From positions 4,839,501 through 4,903,500 of the forward strand of contig NZ_CP009286.1 in the NCBI RefSeq assembly GCF_000758685.1: DNA of 64,000 nucleotides, given 5' to 3'. Position 1 is the first letter of the stretch. Each line of letters begins with the position of its first letter. Positions 8,978 to 17,589 of this stretch are shown piece by piece. Both the position numbers and the translations under genes were made by a program. This DNA is from Paenibacillus stellifer (GTDB lineage: Bacteria; Bacillota; Bacilli; Paenibacillales; Paenibacillaceae). The notes beneath the pieces were generated by a model. That model ran no database searches. It saw only the letters and a program-made list of their open reading frames with translations, and was not told the DNA's origin.

Positions 8978-11430
8978 GCCGTAACCCCTCCCGAAATGCG
9001 ATCCTGCTCCTCTGCGATCGGCTCGAAATTTTTGCGCAGATCCTTGTCGTTCACAATCTGCTTCCACGGGTCGGTCATGACGCTGAGCGCCGTCCCGATT
9101 CGCTCCCCGAGCGCCGTCCGTTCATCCGGATCGGCAAGGGCCTCCTTGATGCTGTCCAGCCCGACCCGCTCGACCCAGTTCGACGTCCGCTCATTCCAGC
9201 TCGCGTTCTCCCGGTAGTACTGCAGGAATGCGCGTGCCCACTCGACGACCTCATCCTCCGTCCTCACGACACACAGGAGATCGGTCGCCCGGACGTGCAC
9301 GCCGCCGTTGCCGCCGACATGCAGTTCCCAGCCGCCGTCGATCGCCACGACGCCGAAATCCTTGATCGTCGCCTCCGCACAGTTGCGTGGACATCCCGAG
9401 ACGGCCAGCTTCACCTTGGCCGGGGTATTCAGGCGTTCGAATTCCCTCTCCAGCCGGATGCCCATGGCAATGGAATCCTGGGTGCCGAACCGGCAGAACG
9501 TGGAGCCAACGCAGGTCTTGACCGTGCGCAGCGTCTTGCCGTAAGCATGGCCGGATGGCATATCGAGCTCTTCCCAGATTTTCGGCAAATCCTTCTTCTG
9601 GACGCCCAGCAGGTCAAGCCGCTGCCCTCCTGTGAATTTCACCATCGGCACATCGAACTTCTCCGCCACCTCTGCAATCTTCTTCAGCTCCGCAGGCGAG
9701 GTTACGCCTCCATAGATCCGGGGAACGACGGAATACGTGCCATCCTTCTGAATATTGGCGTGATACCGCTCATTCGTAATGCGGGATTCCTTCTCGTCCC
9801 TGTACTCTTCCGGCCAGAGCATGCCAAGGTAGTAATTGAGGGATGGCCGGCACTTCGAGCAGCCTTCCTCCGTATTCCAGCCCAGCACGTTCATCACTTC
9901 CTTGACCGTCTTCAGCTCCATCCGCTTGATCTCCGCCACGATCTCGTCGCGGCCGAGGCTCGTGCAGCCGCAGATGCCCTCCTTTACCTGGACAGCCGAA
10001 TCTCCCGCATACAGCTCCAGCAGCCCTTCCACCAGCGGCTTGCAGCCGCCGCAGGAAGCCGAGGCCTTCGTGCAGGCCTTGATCTGGAGGACACTGTTGC
10101 AGCCTCCTTCCGTGATGGCCTGGGCGATGGCTCCCTTGGAGACGCCGTTGCAGCCGCAGATGATTTCATCATCCGCCATCGCCTGAAGGCGGCTGGCCGG
10201 AGAAGCCTTCGCCATGCCCGCGCCGCCTTGCAGTCCCAGCAGAAGGGACTTCTCCTGTCCCTTGATGCTCTCTCCGCTCTTGATCAGCGAGAAGAGCTGC
10301 GGGCCGTCCGCGGTGTCGCCGAAGAGCACCGCTCCGATCAGCTTGTCGTCTTCGATGACAAGCTTCTTGTACACGCCGTCGATCTCGTCCTGGTAGCGAA
10401 GCGCCCGCGATCCCGCCGGCTCCTCATAGCGGCCGGCCGAGAAGACGTCGACGCCGGATACCTTCAGCTTGGTCGAGGTGACCGACCCTTCATAGCCGTT
10501 CGTCTCGGCGCCCGCCAGGCGCTTGGCGAGCACAGCCCCCTGCTCGTACAGCGGGGCGACCAGGCCGTAGGCAATTCCCCGGTGCTCCGCACATTCGCCG
10601 ATTGCGTAGACGTTCGGAACATTCGTCTCCAGATAATCGTTAACGAGAACGCCTCTGCCGACGCTAAGGCCGCTCTTCTCTGCAAGCGCCGTGTTCGGCC
10701 GGATGCCGACCGCCATGACGATCAGGTCGGCATCGGCCGACGTTCCGTCCGCGAAGAGCAGGCTTTTAACCCGCTTATGGCCGAGAATGGCTTCCGACTG
10801 CTTTTTCAATAGAAATTGCATGCCCTGGGCTTCAAGCTCCCGCTGCAGCATCAGTGCGGCTTCACGGTCCAGTTGGCGCTCCATAATGTAGTCATGGATG
10901 TGAACGACCGAAACGTTCATCCCCAGATGGAGAAGGCCTCTTGCCGCTTCAAGTCCGAGCAGCCCGCCGCCGATCACCACAGCATTCCGGTAGGTCCTGG
11001 ACGTCTCCATCATCGTCTCGCAATCTTTAATGTCACGGAAGGCGATAACTCCTTCTTTATCCGCTCCGGGTATAGGCAGCATGAACGGGTTGGAGCCGGT
11101 CGCCAGAATCAGCTCGTCGTAATCGGCCAGAATGCCTCCGTCCGAAATGACAACCTTGTTTCGGGTATCGATTTCGGTAACCGTATGGCCTTTATGCAGC
11201 GTAATATGATGGGATTCATACCACTCGTCGTCATTCAGCACGATTTCGGACAGGTCGGCTCCGCCGGCCAGAACGGAGGACAGCATGATCCGGTTGTAGT
11301 TCGGATGCGGCTCCGCACCGAAGATCGTAATGTCATATTTATCGGGAGCCAGCTTCAGCAAATGCTCAATCGCCCGTACCCCTGCCATACCATTGCCGAC
11401 AAGCACCAGCTGTTTACGAGATGATTCCAT
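8974..11430 (-). CDS. nirB: Nitrite reductase [NAD(P)H] large subunit
   Basis: Reduces nitrite to ammonium with NAD(P)H. The 818-residue protein has an N-terminal FAD/NAD oxidoreductase (GNGMAG at 12-17; GGGLLGLEAARGL), two BFD-like 2Fe-2S segments (CGCNG with SCGGC near 425-460, then CGCTSLG with CSKC near 485-525) and a C-terminal siroheme/4Fe-4S domain with CVGSTFC near 638 and GCPRNC near 680. I choose the ATG at 11430, preceded by GAGAGGG; the open frame upstream lies in the leader RNA. First gene of nirB-nirD-ORF43-cobA, controlled by an ANTAR antitermination leader. Confidence 0.95.
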   Translation of the reverse strand: MESSRKQLVLVGNGMAGVRAIEHLLKLAPDKYDITIFGAEPHPNYNRIMLSSVLAGGADLSEIVLNDDEWYESHHITLHKGHTVTEIDTRNKVVISDGGILADYDELILATGSNPFMLPIPGADKEGVIAFRDIKDCETMMETSRTYRNAVVIGGGLLGLEAARGLLHLGMNVSVVHIHDYIMERQLDREAALMLQRELEAQGMQFLLKKQSEAILGHKRVKSLLFADGTSADADLIVMAVGIRPNTALAEKSGLSVGRGVLVNDYLETNVPNVYAIGECAEHRGIAYGLVAPLYEQGAVLAKRLAGAETNGYEGSVTSTKLKVSGVDVFSAGRYEEPAGSRALRYQDEIDGVYKKLVIEDDKLIGAVLFGDTADGPQLFSLIKSGESIKGQEKSLLLGLQGGAGMAKASPASRLQAMADDEIICGCNGVSKGAIAQAITEGGCNSVLQIKACTKASASCGGCKPLVEGLLELYAGDSAVQVKEGICGCTSLGRDEIVAEIKRMELKTVKEVMNVLGWNTEEGCSKCRPSLNYYLGMLWPEEYRDEKESRITNERYHANIQKDGTYSVVPRIYGGVTSPAELKKIAEVAEKFDVPMVKFTGGQRLDLLGVQKKDLPKIWEELDMPSGHAYGKTLRTVKTCVGSTFCRFGTQDSIAMGIRLEREFERLNTPAKVKLAVSGCPRNCAEATIKDFGVVAIDGGWELHVGGNGGVHVRATDLLCVVRTEDEVVEWARAFLQYYRENASWNERTSNWVERVGLDSIKEALADPDERTALGERIGTALSVMTDPWKQIVNDKDLRKNFEPIAEEQDRISGGVTA

Positions 11431-11583
11431 TTCTTTCCCTCTCCTCTCCATGAGAACCTCGATAATCCGAAATAAGACCAATACGCCTGCAGCACTTATT
11501 CTGTGGAGTTCAAACGGCGTTGTTCGTACTGCGGCAGCGTCGAATACCGACCTTTTTAGCGTGAACGCGCAGCCGAGAAACTC

Positions 11584-11684
11584 AAAAAGCCCGCCGCATG
11601 CCGGACCGCGAAGAGAAATCTCCAGGGATCGTGACATGCAAGCAGGCGCCATTGCCGCTTTATTCGGGGTACGCCATTGTACCC
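11584..11684 (-). promoter_or_regulatory. ANTAR antitermination leader of nirB (two hexaloop hairpins + terminator)
   Basis: On the minus strand, hairpin 1 (11667-11684) is GGGUAC-AAUGGC-GUACCC and hairpin 2 (11640-11660) is AAGCGGC-AAUGGC-GCCUGCUU with one bulged U. Both loops have six bases with A at 1 and G at 4, the ANTAR recognition rule. The 3' arm of hairpin 2 also forms the 5' arm of a terminator: GCCUGC and GCAUG pair with CAUGC and GCGGGC (11589-11600), followed by UUUUU (11584-11588). The two folds exclude each other, so ANTAR binding should allow read-through into nirB. Confidence 0.88.
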
Positions 11685-11705
11685 GTCAAAGAAATTGTTA
11701 AATGT

Positions 11706-11734
11706 AATATACATGACGATTTTCGAAACGTCAA
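11706..11734 (-). promoter_or_regulatory. nirB promoter
   Basis: TTGACG (11729-11734), a 17-base spacer, and TATATT (11706-11711) on the minus strand make a good sigma-A promoter. Transcription would start near 11699, just ahead of the ANTAR hairpins. Confidence 0.8.
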
Positions 11735-11745
11735 TAAATTTAACA
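11729..11745 (-). promoter_or_regulatory. GlnR/TnrA-type box overlapping the nirB -35
   Basis: TGTTAAATTTATTGACG matches TGTNA-N7-TNACA at all but the last position. It shares its 3' end with the -35 hexamer, a position fitting repression or modulation by GlnR. Confidence 0.55.
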
Positions 11746-11791
11746 TATAAAATTTTATTTTTCAAAAATATCGACATCCCGCCCTGTACTG

Positions 11792-11808
11792 TGTAATATA
11801 AATTCACA
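11792..11808 (+). promoter_or_regulatory. GlnR/TnrA-type box in the nirB/ANTAR intergenic region
   Basis: TGTAATATAAATTCACA matches TGTNA-N7-TNACA at every fixed position. It lies about 100 bases upstream of the nirB start point and ahead of the ANTAR gene, so it could control either direction. Confidence 0.65.
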
Positions 11809-11824
11809 TAAGGACACCATTTCG

Positions 11825-11863
11825 AACGCCGGCGAGCTAGAAGGAAGGCAGGTTCGGCGTTTT
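11825..11863 (+). other. Leader hairpin upstream of the ANTAR regulator gene
   Basis: AACGCCG (11825-11831) pairs with CGGCGTT (11855-11861), followed by TTA. It resembles a weak terminator or attenuator ahead of the 11946 gene. I do not see hexaloop ANTAR hairpins here. Confidence 0.4.
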
Positions 11864-11945
11864 ACCCGAGTCCATCATGATTTCATGTTCCGAATTAAAT
11901 GAAGTTATGCATTATATGAAAGTTTGAAAAGAGGGGCGTCCGACT

Positions 11946-12548
11946 ATGCATTCCTTATTGGTTGTATATGGCGGTCTTGACGGAGAGTTGTCTCCTGACA
12001 AGACCGAAGCCGGATCCAGACCGGAATTCATTCTCCGATCATGCGGATATATCGCCCACGTGGCGGCATCGCGGGAAGAAGCCGTTTCGCTGCTGTGTGA
12101 CGCCGACGCCTCCATCCTGTATTTGCCCGTCACGGAACTGGGACCCTGGTCGAAACTGATCCGTTCCCGCAAAACCGCCCCTGTATTGTGGTGGTGCTCG
12201 GACCTGACGGCCAATCTGTCAGCCGAAGCGTGCGACGACAACATCATGGCGGACGGCATTCTTTCGCCGCATATGCATCCCAAGGACATCCACTGGAGTC
12301 TGCATTTTGGTGCCAGACAGTGCTTCGAGCGCAAGCAGTGGATGAAGGAGAAGGAGCAGCTGCTCTCCCGCCTGGAGGAGCGCAAATGGGTTGAAATGGC
12401 CAAAGGTATTCTGTCCAAAGCCAAAAACATTTCCGAATCCGAAGCATACGATCTGCTGCGCAAGCAGGCGATGAACGAGCGCAAGCGCATGGTGGACGTC
12501 GCCACCCAAATCGTCAAGGTCTATCAGATGCTTCAGGATCAACCATAA
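11946..12548 (+). CDS. ANTAR-domain antitermination regulator (NasT-like)
   Basis: A 200-residue protein with a receiver-like N-terminal half and a C-terminal ANTAR domain (about 138-196; LLSRLEERKWVEMAKGIL and SESEAYDLLRKQAM are recognisable). The receiver lacks the usual acidic pair and phospho-aspartate (N-terminus LLVVYGGLDG, phospho site region SILYLPV), so it is probably not phosphorylated. ANTAR proteins bind paired hexaloop RNA hairpins and stop terminator formation; such hairpins lie in the divergent nirB leader. It is followed after 12 bases by a TrpD2-like gene, which may be its partner. Confidence 0.85.
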   Translation: MHSLLVVYGGLDGELSPDKTEAGSRPEFILRSCGYIAHVAASREEAVSLLCDADASILYLPVTELGPWSKLIRSRKTAPVLWWCSDLTANLSAEACDDNIMADGILSPHMHPKDIHWSLHFGARQCFERKQWMKEKEQLLSRLEERKWVEMAKGILSKAKNISESEAYDLLRKQAMNERKRMVDVATQIVKVYQMLQDQP

Positions 12549-12560
12549 GGGGGAATCGCC

Positions 12561-13604
12561 ATGATTAACGTGCTGAAAGAAGTGGCCCGCGGCAAGCGCG
12601 GAGCCCGCGATCTCGGCTATGGCGAAGCCCTGGCTGCCGCTGAAGCCATTCTGGGACAATCCGCTACTCCAGCGCAGATCGGGGCATTTCTCGCCGCCGA
12701 ACGCATCAAGCTTGAGAGCCTGGAGGAGCTTGAAGCCTTCGTAGCCGTCTGCCGAAAATACGCACAGCGGGAGCAGATCCAGCGCGGGCTCGACTGCGCA
12801 GGACCTTACGACGGCCGTGTGCGCTCCTTCGCCGCGACATTTCCTACCGCCTTTCTTCTCGCTTCGGCGGGTCTGCCGGTAACGCTCCACGGCTCGGCAT
12901 CTCTTCCTCCCAAATGGGGAATCACCCTCCGGGACCTGATCGAAGAATCCGGCATCCCTTCCTCCTCGTTCGCCCGCGAGCACGCCATCCACACCGCAGC
13001 GCGGAGCAGCGTTCTCTACGCAGACTCCGAGGTTTGGTGTCCTCCGCTTGGCGGACTCCGGAGCATCCGGGAAGAACTTGGCATGCGCACGATCTTCAAT
13101 ACGGTCGAGAAGCTGGCCGATTATGCCTGCTCCCCTTACCTGGTATTCGGGATTTACCATAATACGGTCTTTGACCGCCTCTCCCGGCTGCTCGCCAGGC
13201 TGGAATACCGCAGGGCGCTGGTCGTTCAGGGTCCGGAGGGCTCGGAGGACGTCCATATCGACCGCCCGACCCGGGTATACAGAGTCGGGAACGGCGAACC
13301 GGATCTCGATGTCATCGATCCGGATGCCTACGGACTCGATACCGCCGTTCCCGAAGTGGAATGGACGGCTGCGCTTCAGCTCGAAATGGCCGAGGAAGTG
13401 CTTCAGGGCGGCGGGCATCTGGCTTTCTATAACCAGGTACTGCTTAACGGGGCGGTCCGGCTGCACTTGGCCGAACGCGTCGATTCGATCGAGGAGGGCG
13501 TCTACACCTGCAAAGACCTGCTCGATAACGGCAGCGCCTGGAGAGCCTATGTGCTGTGGCGCAAGACGATGCTCTCCGGCCCGCCGGTTACGTATCCCGT
13601 ATAA
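12561..13604 (+). CDS. TrpD2-like protein (anthranilate phosphoribosyltransferase superfamily)
   Basis: A 347-residue protein with the N-terminal helical bundle (LTYGEALAAAEAILG-type region starting near residue 18) and the glycosyltransferase family 3 fold (FPTAFLLASAGLPVTLHG; FNTVEKLADYACSPYLVFG). True TrpD motifs for PRPP and anthranilate are altered, as in the YbiB/TrpD2 group, whose members bind nucleic acid or have unknown function. AGGGGG precedes the ATG. It is co-transcribed with the ANTAR regulator and divergent from nitrite reductase rather than near trp genes, so tryptophan synthesis is unlikely. Confidence 0.75.
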   Translation: MINVLKEVARGKRGARDLGYGEALAAAEAILGQSATPAQIGAFLAAERIKLESLEELEAFVAVCRKYAQREQIQRGLDCAGPYDGRVRSFAATFPTAFLLASAGLPVTLHGSASLPPKWGITLRDLIEESGIPSSSFAREHAIHTAARSSVLYADSEVWCPPLGGLRSIREELGMRTIFNTVEKLADYACSPYLVFGIYHNTVFDRLSRLLARLEYRRALVVQGPEGSEDVHIDRPTRVYRVGNGEPDLDVIDPDAYGLDTAVPEVEWTAALQLEMAEEVLQGGGHLAFYNQVLLNGAVRLHLAERVDSIEEGVYTCKDLLDNGSAWRAYVLWRKTMLSGPPVTYPV

Positions 13605-13656
13605 GAAACGGTCCCTCACACTCCGCAGCCTCCCCAACTTGACTCAGGGCTGCAGC

Positions 13657-13698
13657 AAAAAAGCTGGCCGTGTCATCGATGACACGGCCAGCTTTTTT
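13657..13698. terminator. Bidirectional terminator
   Basis: A perfect palindrome: AAAAAAGCTGGCCGTGTCAT and its complement, ending TTTTTT. It serves the TrpD2-like gene on the plus strand and the glutaredoxin-like gene on the minus strand. Confidence 0.92.
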
Positions 13699-13733
13699 CG
13701 TTCATATATCATTTTGATCCTGGTATGCGGCTC

Positions 13734-13970
13734 TTACTCGGCAGCAGCCAGCACTTTGTCGAACTTCGTTTTGTTCATGCCGACGATCTTGTGCTCACCG
13801 ATTACGGTTACCGGCACGGCACGCATGCCCATATCCCATACCTGTTGGGCGTAGTCGTCATTCTGTTCAATATTGCGTTCCTCGAAGGCGACTCCCTTCT
13901 CGGTCAGAAAGCTCTTTACCTGCTTGCAATGCGGACAGTTCGTCGAAGTATACACCACTACATTTTCCAT
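13734..13970 (-). CDS. Glutaredoxin-like thiol-disulfide protein
   Basis: A 78-residue single-domain thioredoxin fold with the active site CPHC near residue 12-15 (YTSTNCPHCKQVKSFL), the cis-proline loop AVPVTVIG and a C-terminal helix. GGAGGG precedes the ATG at 13970; a longer in-frame start lacks a site. NrdH/YtpP-like proteins of this size usually take electrons from thioredoxin reductase, and trxB lies 66 bases away on the same strand. Confidence 0.85.
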   Translation of the reverse strand: MENVVVYTSTNCPHCKQVKSFLTEKGVAFEERNIEQNDDYAQQVWDMGMRAVPVTVIGEHKIVGMNKTKFDKVLAAAE

Positions 13971-14036
13971 GGTTAATTCCCTCCTGGACATTATTTTATT
14001 TTGTATTATAGCACCTGAAGCCTCAGGGTTTAAATG

Positions 14037-14978
14037 TTACTGCATAACCGCGCTGTGTTCCAGGCTTTCAATGTACTTCTCGGCATCCATTGCCGCTTTG
14101 CAGCCGCTGCCTGCCGCCGTAATCGCCTGTCTGTACCGGGTGTCCTGAACGTCGCCGCAGGCGAATACGCCCGGAATGTTCGTCTCGGAGGTTCCCGGTA
14201 CTGTTACGATATAGCCGTTCGCATCGGTCGTGATCTGGCCGCCAAGGAATCCGGTGTTCGGATGATGGCCGATCGCCACGAATACGCCGCTGGCCGGGAT
14301 TACTTCTTCCTCGCCCGTCTCATTGTTCAGCACCTTCAGACCGGTCACGCCGTTGTCGCCAGCCAGCACTTCGAGCGGTGTGCGGTTCAGCGCCCATTCC
14401 ACCTTGGCGTTGTCGCGGACACGGTCCTGCATGATCTTGGATGCACGGAGCTCATTGCGGCGGTGAACCAGCGTCACCTTTGAAGCGAAGCGGGTCAGGA
14501 AGCCGGCTTCCTCAAGCGCCGAGTCTCCGCCGCCCACCACGATGATCTCCTTGTTCCGGAAGAAGAAGCCGTCGCAGGTCGCACAGGTGCTGACCCCTCG
14601 TCCGACATTGTCCTGTTCCCCGGGAATACCCAGATATTTCGCTGTGGCTCCGGTGGAAATGATCAGCGTATCGGTCTCAAGCGTACCCATGTCCTCCACA
14701 TTCAACTTGAACGGACGCTCGCCCAGCTCCACGCTGTTCACCCATCCGGTGATGAATTTCGCGCCGAAGCGTTCAGCCTGCGCACGCATATTGTCCATCA
14801 GCTCGGGTCCCATGATGCCTTCAGGGAAGCCGGGGAAATTCTCGATTTCCGTCGTCGTGGTCAGCTGGCCCCCTGGCTGGGGACCTTCGATGACGAGCGG
14901 ATTCAGATTAGCTCGGGCCAGATAGATGGCGGCGGTCAGACCCGCAGGTCCGGTACCGACGATAATGGATTTGTACAT
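14037..14978 (-). CDS. trxB: Thioredoxin-disulfide reductase
   Basis: Transfers electrons from NADPH through FAD to thioredoxin. The 313-residue protein has GTGPAG (8-13) for FAD, the redox disulfide CATC (132-135), the NADPH motif [15 protein letters not shown] and the C-terminal [13 protein letters not shown] motif. GAGGAGG precedes the ATG. Its promoter overlaps a near-perfect PerR-type box, suggesting peroxide or metal control. Confidence 0.95.
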   Translation of the reverse strand: MYKSIIVGTGPAGLTAAIYLARANLNPLVIEGPQPGGQLTTTTEIENFPGFPEGIMGPELMDNMRAQAERFGAKFITGWVNSVELGERPFKLNVEDMGTLETDTLIISTGATAKYLGIPGEQDNVGRGVSTCATCDGFFFRNKEIIVVGGGDSALEEAGFLTRFASKVTLVHRRNELRASKIMQDRVRDNAKVEWALNRTPLEVLAGDNGVTGLKVLNNETGEEEVIPASGVFVAIGHHPNTGFLGGQITTDANGYIVTVPGTSETNIPGVFACGDVQDTRYRQAITAAGSGCKAAMDAEKYIESLEHSAVMQ

Positions 14979-15118
14979 GGACAGTTCCTCCTCAAATGAG
15001 ACGCGGATAGGCAGCTTCCCTTGCTGTTATGCAGCAGCGTTGCTCGTATCCTTGGCTTTTGTTTTATTATGGGACTGCAGCTCCCCACCGTCAAATGATG
15101 AGCCGGGGATTTGCTTGT

Positions 15119-15172
15119 TTAGAATTATTATAAAGTAATATTTATTATGAAAGGTTGAGAAGAATATGTCAA
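15119..15172 (-). promoter_or_regulatory. trxB promoter with PerR-like box
   Basis: Minus strand: TTGACA (15167-15172), 17 bases, CATAAT (15144-15149). TTATAATAATTCTAA (15119-15133) begins 10 bases after the -10 and matches the PerR box TTATAATNATTATAA at all but one position, so a bound repressor would cover the start point. Confidence 0.7.
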
Positions 15173-15242
15173 TATCGATGGGCCCGAGTTCAAAAAATAT
15201 TTTGTGAACAATTTAATTTTTAGAATCTAAATTTTTGCAAGG

Positions 15243-17249
15243 TTAGCGAAGCAGCCGCAGGCCGTTCAGAATAACCAGGATGGTACTGCCTTCATGACCG
15301 ACAACCCCGAACGGCAGGGCAATTCCCTCGATAAAATTGCTGAGAATCAGCAGCACGATCACCGAGATCGCAAAAGTCATATTCTGCTTCACGATCCGCT
15401 GCGAACGGCGGGCCAGCGAGATGGTCGATGCTATCTCTTCAATATTATCGTTCATCAGCACCACATCGGCTACCTCAAGAGCCGCACCGCTGCCTTTCAT
15501 CCCCATGCCCATACCGACCGTGGCCTGCGCAAGAGCGGGCGCATCATTAACCCCGTCGCCGACCATAACCGTAGGCCCGTATTGCTCCCGGAGAGCGGCG
15601 ATATGCTTCACCTTATCCTCGGGCAGAAGGTCGGCAAAGACCAGATCGACACCGGTCTTCGCTCCGATCGCCCGGGCCGTCGCCTCACGGTCTCCGGTCA
15701 GCATCGCGACCTTGATGCCAAGCGCCTGCAGCTTGCGTACCGCTTCAGCCGCCTCGGTGCGCACCGTATCCTGCAGCGCGATCATGCCCGCAACCTTGTC
15801 TCCGTCCAGGATGACCGAGACCGTCTTCCCTTCCTTCTCCAGTTCGGCGCGGCGCTCTCTCCAAATAGAGAGGCCCTCATCGTTCAGCCGGGCTCCGGGC
15901 TCATCCACCGCATCTGCGCCGGCGGCCGCTCCGGACAGTTCAGCCTGATCCAGAACATTCGACTTGCCGATCTTCCACAGCTTCCCGCTGACTGTGCCCT
16001 CCACTCCCCAGCCTGTCAGCGAACGCGAATCCGTTACACTGCGAAGCTCGAGGCATTCCTCGTCGGCGGCCCGGACGATGGCATCGGCAAGCGGATGCCG
16101 GGACAGGCTTTCAATCGAAGCGCATACGGTCAGCAGCTCCTGACGGTAATAGCCTTCACCGACAATGAAGTCAGTCATCTGCGGCGTGCCCTCGGTCAGC
16201 GTTCCCGTCTTGTCGAACGCGACGACGGCGGTGCGGGACATATTTTCCAAATGCGCGCCTCCCTTGAACAGAATGCCCCGGCGGGCGCTCTTGGAAATGG
16301 CGGACAGCATGGCGGGCATAATCGACGATACCAGAGCACAGGGAGAAGCTACAACCAGAAAGACCATCGCTTTATAGAAGGTTGTGTTCCACGACCAGTC
16401 CAGGACAAAAGGCGGCAGCGCGATCAAGAGCACCGTCAGCAAGACGACAATCCGGGCGTAAATGGACTCGAACCGCTTGATAAAGCGCTGGGATTCCGGC
16501 ACTTCCTCCTCGGCATCTTCCACCATCTTAACGATCTTCGCGAACAGCGTGTTCTCCGCCGATTTGGTTACTTCGACATACAGCGCGCCTTCGCCGTTCA
16601 GCGTACCCGCGAACACATCGTCTCCGGCATATTTCTCCACCGGCACCGATTCCCCTGTAATCGAGGATTGGTCAACCGAGGATTCGCCCCGGTACACGAG
16701 GCCGTCGGCGGGAATCAGTTCGCCCGGACGCACGAGCAGGAGATCGCCGACAGCCAGATCGTTAATCGACACCTCGTTCATGGCGCCCTGGTCGATGCGC
16801 ACAGCCGTTTGCGGCTTCAGCGCGATCAGCGCGGAGATATCCTTGCGGCTGCGGTCCATCGTATAGCTCTCCAGCGCCCCGCTCATGGCGAAGATAAAGA
16901 TCAGCATGGCTCCTTCGTTCCAGTAGCCGATCGCCGCTGCACCCAGCGCAGCCGCAATCATCAGCAGGTTGACATCAAGATCATGCTCTTTAACGAGCGT
17001 CTCGACCCCTTCCTTCGCTTTGATCCATCCGCCGACCGTATAGGCCGCGATATAGAGCAGAATCGACACCGTCGCGAACGATGAATGAATACTCCAGGCG
17101 AGAAGCATTAGCGCTCCGCTTCCGAGCGCGGCTCTCATCTCCGTATTCTGGAGCATTTCCTTGGGATCAAATCGCCTGCCTTTAGGCGCACCCGGTTTCT
17201 TCTGTTCTTCATATGCTGCGATTCTTGGCAATTGTTTGGCTTCCTGCAT
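15243..17249 (-). CDS. P1B-4-type metal-exporting ATPase, PfeT/ZosA-like
   Basis: A 668-residue P-type ATPase without an N-terminal metal-binding domain. Seen: TGES (198-201), membrane motif SPC (302-304) in place of CPC, phosphorylation site DKTGT (D346), TGDRE, GDGVNDAPAL, and C-terminal HEGST (from 652). SPC plus HEGST is the P1B-4 signature; Bacillus PfeT with these motifs exports ferrous iron, others export Co or Zn. I choose the ATG at 17249 because GGAG lies 8 bases upstream. A Fur/PerR-like box about 125 bases upstream supports iron. Confidence 0.85.
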   Translation of the reverse strand: MQEAKQLPRIAAYEEQKKPGAPKGRRFDPKEMLQNTEMRAALGSGALMLLAWSIHSSFATVSILLYIAAYTVGGWIKAKEGVETLVKEHDLDVNLLMIAAALGAAAIGYWNEGAMLIFIFAMSGALESYTMDRSRKDISALIALKPQTAVRIDQGAMNEVSINDLAVGDLLLVRPGELIPADGLVYRGESSVDQSSITGESVPVEKYAGDDVFAGTLNGEGALYVEVTKSAENTLFAKIVKMVEDAEEEVPESQRFIKRFESIYARIVVLLTVLLIALPPFVLDWSWNTTFYKAMVFLVVASPCALVSSIMPAMLSAISKSARRGILFKGGAHLENMSRTAVVAFDKTGTLTEGTPQMTDFIVGEGYYRQELLTVCASIESLSRHPLADAIVRAADEECLELRSVTDSRSLTGWGVEGTVSGKLWKIGKSNVLDQAELSGAAAGADAVDEPGARLNDEGLSIWRERRAELEKEGKTVSVILDGDKVAGMIALQDTVRTEAAEAVRKLQALGIKVAMLTGDREATARAIGAKTGVDLVFADLLPEDKVKHIAALREQYGPTVMVGDGVNDAPALAQATVGMGMGMKGSGAALEVADVVLMNDNIEEIASTISLARRSQRIVKQNMTFAISVIVLLILSNFIEGIALPFGVVGHEGSTILVILNGLRLLR

Positions 17250-17333
17250 GTCAGACACTCCTTTTTTATATGTTTGGGCGAAGAGCAGCATTCACTGATA
17301 ATGAGAGCCATTCTTACAGCCCTTAAAATGACA

Positions 17334-17364
17334 CATGCTGCCCCGGCTATGCCGGGACAGCATG
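17334..17364. other. Perfectly paired hairpin in the ATPase leader
   Basis: CATGCTG and CCCGGC pair with GCCGGG and CAGCATG around a three-base loop, with one mismatch. It lies between the Fur-like box and the ATPase start codon. There is no following T-run, so it may stabilise the message or act in regulation. Confidence 0.5.
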
Positions 17365-17370
17365 TTAATT

Positions 17371-17389
17371 GAGAATGAAAATCATTGTT
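17371..17389. promoter_or_regulatory. Fur/PerR-type box upstream of the PfeT-like gene
   Basis: GAGAATGAAAATCATTGTT matches the 19-base Fur consensus GATAATGATAATCATTATC at 15 positions. It lies about 125 bases upstream of the ATPase start, fitting iron- or peroxide-dependent control. Confidence 0.55.
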
Positions 17390-17533
17390 TCCATGGTACA
17401 ACTTGTTTTCCTTAATGCAACTTATACTTAGTATATACCCCTTTTTCGATTTTTGTAAACGGTGGAAGCCCGTTTTGCGGAAAAAAGTGCCGCCGAATGG
17501 CGCCGGGTACTTCCTGGTGCGGAGGATACCCTC

Positions 17534-17578
17534 AAAAAACCTCACCCTCGACGAAGGCAGACTTGAGGGTGAGGTTTT
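17534..17578. terminator. Terminator-type hairpin without an obvious gene
   Basis: AAAACCTCACCCTC pairs with GAGGGTGAGGTTTT around 15 bases, with T-runs on both strands. No convincing gene ends here; it may end a decayed gene or shield the ATPase promoter. Confidence 0.7.
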
Positions 17579-17589
17579 CTCTTTTGAAG

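Noticed and set aside
9295..10812. A plus-strand frame of 505 codons opposite nirB
   Set aside because: Antisense to an intact nirB; no start signal and no domain.
12561..13604. Anthranilate phosphoribosyltransferase (trpD) of tryptophan synthesis
   Set aside because: No trp genes nearby, diverged active-site motifs and coupling to the ANTAR regulator point to the TrpD2 group.
15294..17084. A plus-strand open frame of about 600 codons opposite the P-type ATPase
   Set aside because: Antisense shadow of a clear ATPase gene, histidine- and arginine-rich without any family pattern.
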